This document shows, piece by piece, positions 6,476 through 9,844 of a stretch of 9,844 bases of DNA (positions are counted from its first letter, which is position 1; the number at the start of each line of letters is the position of its first letter). The position numbers were made by a program, and so were the translations under genes. The DNA is from Syntrophomonadaceae bacterium. Its GTDB lineage: Bacteria; Bacillota; Dethiobacteria; DTU022. The DNA lies in NCBI GenBank assembly GCA_007126465.1, contig SLBE01000066.1, positions 1 through 9,844 of the forward strand. Reading direction: 5' to 3'. Below the pieces are notes generated by a model, which had not been told where the DNA came from, made no database searches, and saw only the letters and a list, made by a program, of their open reading frames with translations.

Positions 6476-7309
6476 TTAACCTTCTTTTTTTGGCATAACT
6501 GTTTTAATATCAATAACGGGTGTTCCATTAATCAAATCAAGCCCGCGCACGGTCAAAATATTTTTACTTATCTCAAGCAGATCAACCCTGGACAGGGCCA
6601 GGGCATTGGGCCTGAATGGCGCACGGCAGGCGAATACTCCGTAAACTTCATTATTCCTGCCGCTTCGCTTACCCTTTAGGGTATAGCCTCTGGCATTGTG
6701 CAGATAAGATATAATATTAATCTCATTTTCTTCATCAAGGCGATATAATCCGTCTTCCAGATCAGGATTTACAACAACCTGTGATGTCAGTTCTTTATAG
6801 TTGCCAGGAATATTCCGGGTAGAAGAAAATTCATTAAAGACATAGCCAACCGGGTAAACTGTTACAGCTAAACGCCACTCTTCATCACTGGCAACCATAT
6901 CTTTTTTGATAGGATTATTGTCCCATGATGAAGCTCCGAAAGGATGTGGCAGCAGACCGCCAAGAGAAAACCTGGAAATATCGCCCTGCAAGTTTCCGGT
7001 TATTATTTCCAGGTTTCCTGCCAATTCCCAAAGTGCCTGACGGCATGAACCGCAGGGAGTTACCGGAACAGGGTTATCTGCAACTATGGCAATTTTTTCA
7101 AAACTTCTGTAACCGGCATGAACAGCAGAATAAAGGGCATTTCTTTCTGCGCAGATAGTAATGCTTGAAGATGCATTTTCTACATTAGAGCCGGTAAATA
7201 AAGCCCCTTCTGTCGTTAGAATAGCTGCCCCAACTGGAAAACCCGAATATGGAGCATAAGCCCTGTAACGTGCAGAGCGTGCTGCAGCCAGGACTGTTTC
7301 TGCTTTCAT
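6476..7309 (-). CDS. cdd: Cytidine deaminase fused to a TrmO/TsaA-like (UPF0066) domain
   Basis: A 277-residue two-domain protein. Residues 1-130 are a complete cytidine deaminase of the small tetrameric type: substrate loop NVENAS (42-47), C53-A-E55 with the catalytic glutamate, PCGSC (85-89) giving zinc ligands C86 and C89, and the typical ending LLPHPFG. It would deaminate cytidine and deoxycytidine for pyrimidine salvage. After a linker (131-147), residues 148-275 match the TrmO/TsaA fold: YPVGYVFNEF at the start, GVFACRAPFRPNALALS (224-240) corresponding to the family signature GVFATRSPFRPNPIGLS, and GTPVIDIK (262-269) near the end. TrmO methylates the t6A base at position 37 of tRNA using S-adenosylmethionine. 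The signature here deviates (CRA, NALAL), so activity is uncertain. The frame is continuous across the join. GGGGAGG precedes ATG 7309. Position between dgkA and era is where cdd normally sits; the extra domain is the oddity. Confidence 0.9.
   Translation of the reverse strand: MKAETVLAAARSARYRAYAPYSGFPVGAAILTTEGALFTGSNVENASSSITICAERNALYSAVHAGYRSFEKIAIVADNPVPVTPCGSCRQALWELAGNLEIITGNLQGDISRFSLGGLLPHPFGASSWDNNPIKKDMVASDEEWRLAVTVYPVGYVFNEFSSTRNIPGNYKELTSQVVVNPDLEDGLYRLDEENEINIISYLHNARGYTLKGKRSGRNNEVYGVFACRAPFRPNALALSRVDLLEISKNILTVRGLDLINGTPVIDIKTVMPKKEG
6480..6485 (-). promoter_or_regulatory. Ribosome binding site that decides the era start
   Basis: AGAAGG on the minus strand lies inside the last codons of the upstream gene, 8 nt before ATG 6471. 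It supports the short Era start, whose product begins MHRSGFAALIGRPN, directly ahead of the G1 loop as is normal for Era. Confidence 0.8.
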
Positions 7310-7326
7310 TGAAAAACCTCCCCTGT

Positions 7327-8388
7327 TTATTCTTCTTCTGTATATGCCGGAAGTTTTATAAAGCCGGATGTATTAATTTCAAATTCCAGGCCCCTTGTTC
7401 GCTCAAGATCTCCTATGATCAGATTAAGGCCGCTTATCAAAAGATCAGGATCACCTACTGCTTCAATGACGACCGGGTCGGTCGGCACCTGTCTGTAATT
7501 TACCATGATCAGGGGACCGCTGCAGCGTATGGCACTGATTGCTGTTAAACGCTGATTGCCAACACTGACACCCCTGGCTCCTGCACTGAAAAGTTCATTA
7601 ACCAGATCCCGCACATCAGCATCATGAACCAGGGAATCACTTCCTGTTGTCTCTACGGCATCATAAACCAGAAGACTTATACCCGGCCCAACCATCTCGG
7701 CAAAGCCGGACTTAACCATGGTGTCGTGCAAAGCAGCTCTAACTGTTTCCAGGTCTTCGCTCAGACTGCGCAGTTGATCCTGTTCAGTTTGAGTTGTAAC
7801 CAGTGAACCGACACCGTTTTCAACTTTTATATCAATGATCTGCACACCGCTGAATCTTCCGGGTGAAAATATCTGCTGGATATGTTTTACAGTGCCATGC
7901 TCCAGGAATTGCTCAGGCATAATCACAACCTGATCATCTATTATACGGATTAAAAGGTTTACCTCATCAAGTGTTTCTCTAACCCTAACATCGTTATTTA
8001 CGGCAATAAGAACTCTTTCTTTAAGTCTCGCTTCTGCCTCAGCATGGATAATGTCCCGGGCTGCATAACCTTCACTAACTATGACCTGGATTAGGTCGCT
8101 GGTATTTGATGCCATTTCCAGTGCATGGTTGTAGTCAGCCAGGGCTTCACGGACGGCAAAAATATCATAAACATCAAGTTCGCCAGCCAGGCGATGGTTA
8201 TATTCTGAAAGCACACCTGCCAACTCGCGTTTATACATTAAATATGTGTCATCATCTTCTGCTGGAGCAAAGAATAATAAGTAGCCAAAAACGATTAACC
8301 CCGTGTTGATAAGTAGTAAAATAAGAATAATAAAAGGCAATTTATCCTTTAAGAGAGAATGATGGCCGGACTGCTGAGGTTTTATCAC
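7327..8388 (-). CDS. Single-pass membrane protein with C-terminal DUF881 domain
   Basis: A 353-residue protein counted from GTG 8388 (355 from ATG 8394; positions below use the longer form). A basic N-terminus is followed by one membrane segment (about 20-43), after which the rest should face outward. Residues 205-325 match DUF881, the domain of the YlxW/YlxX proteins. The matching stretches are QLRSLSEDLETVRAALHDTM, then VHDADVRDLVNELFSAGARG (256-275), VGNQRLTAISAIRCSGP (278-294) and VVIEAVGDPDLLISGL. Between membrane segment and DUF881 lie about 150 acidic, helical residues (45-200) that I do not recognise; in usual DUF881 proteins this part is a short coiled coil. DUF881 genes normally lie near division or sporulation genes, and their function is poorly known. 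Here the gene sits between dgkA (33-39 bp) and cdd (17 bp), so it belongs to the operon. A cell-envelope role is inferred. Confidence 0.8.
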   Translation of the reverse strand: MIKPQQSGHHSLLKDKLPFIILILLLINTGLIVFGYLLFFAPAEDDDTYLMYKRELAGVLSEYNHRLAGELDVYDIFAVREALADYNHALEMASNTSDLIQVIVSEGYAARDIIHAEAEARLKERVLIAVNNDVRVRETLDEVNLLIRIIDDQVVIMPEQFLEHGTVKHIQQIFSPGRFSGVQIIDIKVENGVGSLVTTQTEQDQLRSLSEDLETVRAALHDTMVKSGFAEMVGPGISLLVYDAVETTGSDSLVHDADVRDLVNELFSAGARGVSVGNQRLTAISAIRCSGPLIMVNYRQVPTDPVVIEAVGDPDLLISGLNLIIGDLERTRGLEFEINTSGFIKLPAYTEEE

Positions 8389-8395
8389 TTTCATC

Positions 8396-8400
8396 CCTCC
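8396..8400 (-). promoter_or_regulatory. Ribosome binding site that questions the DUF881 start
   Basis: GGAGG on the minus strand ends 1 nt before ATG 8394, too near for normal initiation, but 7 nt before the in-frame GTG 8388 two codons later. GTG 8388 is therefore the better start. Confidence 0.6.
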
Positions 8401-8427
8401 AACATAGCACTGTTTGTCTCGTTATCT

Positions 8428-8799
8428 TTAAAGCAGTGTATGTCTCATAACGCTCCACAAAGGTGGGCCAAGCACAGCCAAACCTACTATAACGGCAAAT
8501 AGGGCCGTCATTAAAACTGCACCGGCAGCAACATCTTTGGCAACCTGTGCCAGGTGATTGCGCTCCTTTGTATATAGATCTATTGTTTTTTCAATTGCCG
8601 TATTAAAAGCTTCGGCAACAAGAACTACCATAATAGCTATTAATAATAGCAGCATACCTGATTGGGGCACTCTTAAAATAACCCCTGCAATTAAAACTAT
8701 CAGTCCAACAAAAGCATGTATCGTCATGTTTCTCTGAGTCTTGAAACAGTAAATCAGGCCATGAAAGGCGTTGTTCAAACTTAATAAAACGTTTTTCAT
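8428..8799 (-). CDS. dgkA: Diacylglycerol/undecaprenol kinase DgkA
   Basis: A 123-residue membrane kinase. In Gram-positive bacteria this family mainly phosphorylates undecaprenol, returning the lipid carrier to peptidoglycan and wall-polymer synthesis. Three membrane helices are expected at about 29-44, 48-68 and 92-112. The family signature is clear: E63-x2-N66-T-A-I-E70-x3-D74, then LAQVAKDVAAGAVL (83-96), which hold the catalytic and Mg-ATP residues of the family. The start ATG 8799 directly follows the ybeY stop (TAAATG), with AAAGGTG upstream, so translation is coupled. The ybeY-dgkA-cdd-era order is standard. Substrate preference is inferred from phylum. Confidence 0.94.
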   Translation of the reverse strand: MKNVLLSLNNAFHGLIYCFKTQRNMTIHAFVGLIVLIAGVILRVPQSGMLLLLIAIMVVLVAEAFNTAIEKTIDLYTKERNHLAQVAKDVAAGAVLMTALFAVIVGLAVLGPPLWSVMRHTLL

Positions 8800-9270
8800 T
8801 TACTGCTCACCTTTTATCCTGTCTTTCAAAGAGGACAGTGCTTCCTGTTCTTTCTGGCGCATCACTTCTGCATCACTTTCGCTATCATGCTCATATCCGG
8901 CCAGGTGAAGCAAGCCGTGTATGGCAAGCAGGGCAATTTCCATTTCCACTTTTACACCTGCTTCTTCAGCCTGGCTAATGGCCCTGTCCAGGGAAATATA
9001 GATATCTCCTACTGCAAAGTCTTCCCCTTGCTCAGTCTTTTCTTCGTCGGGCTCAAGATAGGGAAATGAAAGAACATCCGTGGGGCCCTCTTTACCCCTG
9101 TACTCCCGGTTAAGCCTTTCAAGCTCATCATCACCGGTTATAATCAGGCTTACTTCTCCTTCACCGAGCGAATTGTCGAACAACAGGTCATCCAAAACAC
9201 CAATAAGATGTTCGAAAAATAGCTCAGACGGTAATGATTCTTTTCTAAGACAAACCAGGTTTACACTCAT
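8800..9270 (-). CDS. ybeY: Endoribonuclease YbeY, rRNA maturation factor
   Basis: A 156-residue zinc metallo-endoribonuclease that takes part in 16S rRNA 3'-end maturation and ribosome quality control. The zinc motif HGLLHLAGYEH provides H118, H122 and H128, with the family's usual spacing. Other conserved parts are LNREYRGKEGPTDVLSFP (53-70), with R59, and GDIYIS (88-93). The length is typical. The start ATG 9270 overlaps the stop of pgpH by 4 nt (ATGA), and the stop abuts the dgkA start, so the three genes are tightly coupled. Together with Era downstream it makes a ribosome-assembly module. High certainty. Confidence 0.96.
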   Translation of the reverse strand: MSVNLVCLRKESLPSELFFEHLIGVLDDLLFDNSLGEGEVSLIITGDDELERLNREYRGKEGPTDVLSFPYLEPDEEKTEQGEDFAVGDIYISLDRAISQAEEAGVKVEMEIALLAIHGLLHLAGYEHDSESDAEVMRQKEQEALSSLKDRIKGEQ

Positions 9271-9844
9271 TTGGCAGCTGCATTCCTTTCAAGCTCAGCT
9301 TTTAAGGCTTTTTCCGGGTACTCAATCCTTGAATGATAAATGCCGGACATAATATATACAAAGGCATCAGCAATTTGGTCAAGTTCTTTCAGGGTTAAGT
9401 CAGCCTGATCAAGCTGACCATCTTCAAGCTTTTCCCTGATCATTCTTTTAATCATTGTCTCCACCCTGTTGCTGGTCGGTTTTGAAAGTGAGCGCACACC
9501 AGCTTCAACTGCATCAGAAAGCATAATAATTGCAGCTTCTTTACTGCGTGGTTTTGGTCCTTCATAACGGAATTTGTCAGCCGAGACCTTCTCCCTTTCG
9601 CTGTTTTCCAGGGCCTGCTGGTAGAAGAACGAAATCATACTGGTCCCATGATGCTGCTGGGCAATATCAAGGATATCTTCAGGCAGCTTATGTTTACGCC
9701 CCAGCTCCATTCCGTCCTTTGGATGCGCTCCAATAATCAGGGCACTTAAGTTAGGTGAAAGCTTGGTGTGCGGGTTTTCACCTGAAAGCTGGTTTTCAGA
9801 GAAAAAGTATGGCCTTTTCAACTTGCCAATATCATGGTAATAAG
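9267..9844 (-). CDS. pgpH: 7TM-HD cyclic-di-AMP phosphodiesterase PgpH (YqfF), C-terminal part only
   Basis: The gene enters from the right edge, and only the C-terminal 191 residues of a protein that is normally about 700 residues are seen. The visible part is the cytoplasmic HD domain. It opens with YYHDIGKLKRPYFFSENQ, containing the metal-binding HD pair, followed by NPHTKLSPNLSALIIGAHPKDG, then AQQHHGTSMISFFYQQA and MLSDAVEAGVRSL with a further conserved Asp. In PgpH proteins this domain hydrolyses c-di-AMP to pApA, lowering a messenger that controls potassium and osmotic balance and wall homeostasis. The reading frame continues past the TTG at 9821, so that codon is not the start. The extracellular 7TMR-HDED and the membrane helices lie outside the window. 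The stop overlaps ybeY by 4 nt. Gene order and motifs agree. Confidence 0.93.
   Translation of the reverse strand, partial: YYHDIGKLKRPYFFSENQLSGENPHTKLSPNLSALIIGAHPKDGMELGRKHKLPEDILDIAQQHHGTSMISFFYQQALENSEREKVSADKFRYEGPKPRSKEAAIIMLSDAVEAGVRSLSKPTSNRVETMIKRMIREKLEDGQLDQADLTLKELDQIADAFVYIMSGIYHSRIEYPEKALKAELERNAAAK

Noticed and set aside
6476..6528. Era beginning at ATG 6528
   Set aside because: This would overlap the upstream gene and add 19 residues not typical of Era; the AGAAGG site supports ATG 6471.
9267..9821. A complete 184-residue HD protein starting at TTG 9821
   Set aside because: The frame continues upstream to the window edge with YYHDIGK, so the HD motif itself precedes the TTG and the gene is a truncated PgpH.

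Overview
The window looks like chromosomal DNA of a Bacillota (Firmicutes), most likely a Clostridia-type anaerobe. The main evidence is the block on the minus strand in the order pgpH (yqfF) - ybeY - dgkA - cdd - era - recO, which is the conserved order known from Bacillus and Clostridia. Strong Shine-Dalgarno sites (GGAGG, AGAAGG), GTG starts and a DUF116 protein fit the same assignment. The class-level placement is inference.

Layout: (1) 1-2393, minus strand: a metal-resistance operon made of a CadC-type ArsR repressor and a Zn/Cd/Pb P1B-type ATPase that runs off the left edge. It is driven by a near-consensus promoter (TTGACA-17-TAAAAT) with a 20-bp palindromic operator at the start site. 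(2) 2394-2660: an intergenic stretch with no recognisable gene. (3) 2700-3446, plus strand: a DUF116 membrane protein, divergent from the metal operon. (4) 3500-9844, minus strand: a run of co-oriented genes entering from the right edge with the C-terminal part of PgpH (c-di-AMP phosphodiesterase). It continues through YbeY, DgkA, a DUF881 protein, a cytidine deaminase-TrmO fusion, Era, RecO and a flavodoxin, and ends with a HEPN-like/CBS protein. Most neighbours overlap, abut or lie under 50 bp apart, so PgpH to flavodoxin is probably one transcript. The last gene sits after a 108-bp gap.

How the genes fit together: the large cluster joins ribosome maturation and RNA processing (YbeY, Era), a possible tRNA modification activity (TrmO domain), nucleoside salvage (Cdd), DNA repair (RecO), lipid-carrier recycling (DgkA) and c-di-AMP turnover (PgpH). 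This is a growth and housekeeping operon. Three departures from the textbook order stand out: the DUF881 gene with a long extra extracytoplasmic region, the fusion of a TrmO-like domain to cytidine deaminase, and the redox and ligand-sensing genes added after recO. I see no mobile elements, CRISPR arrays, rRNA or tRNA genes.
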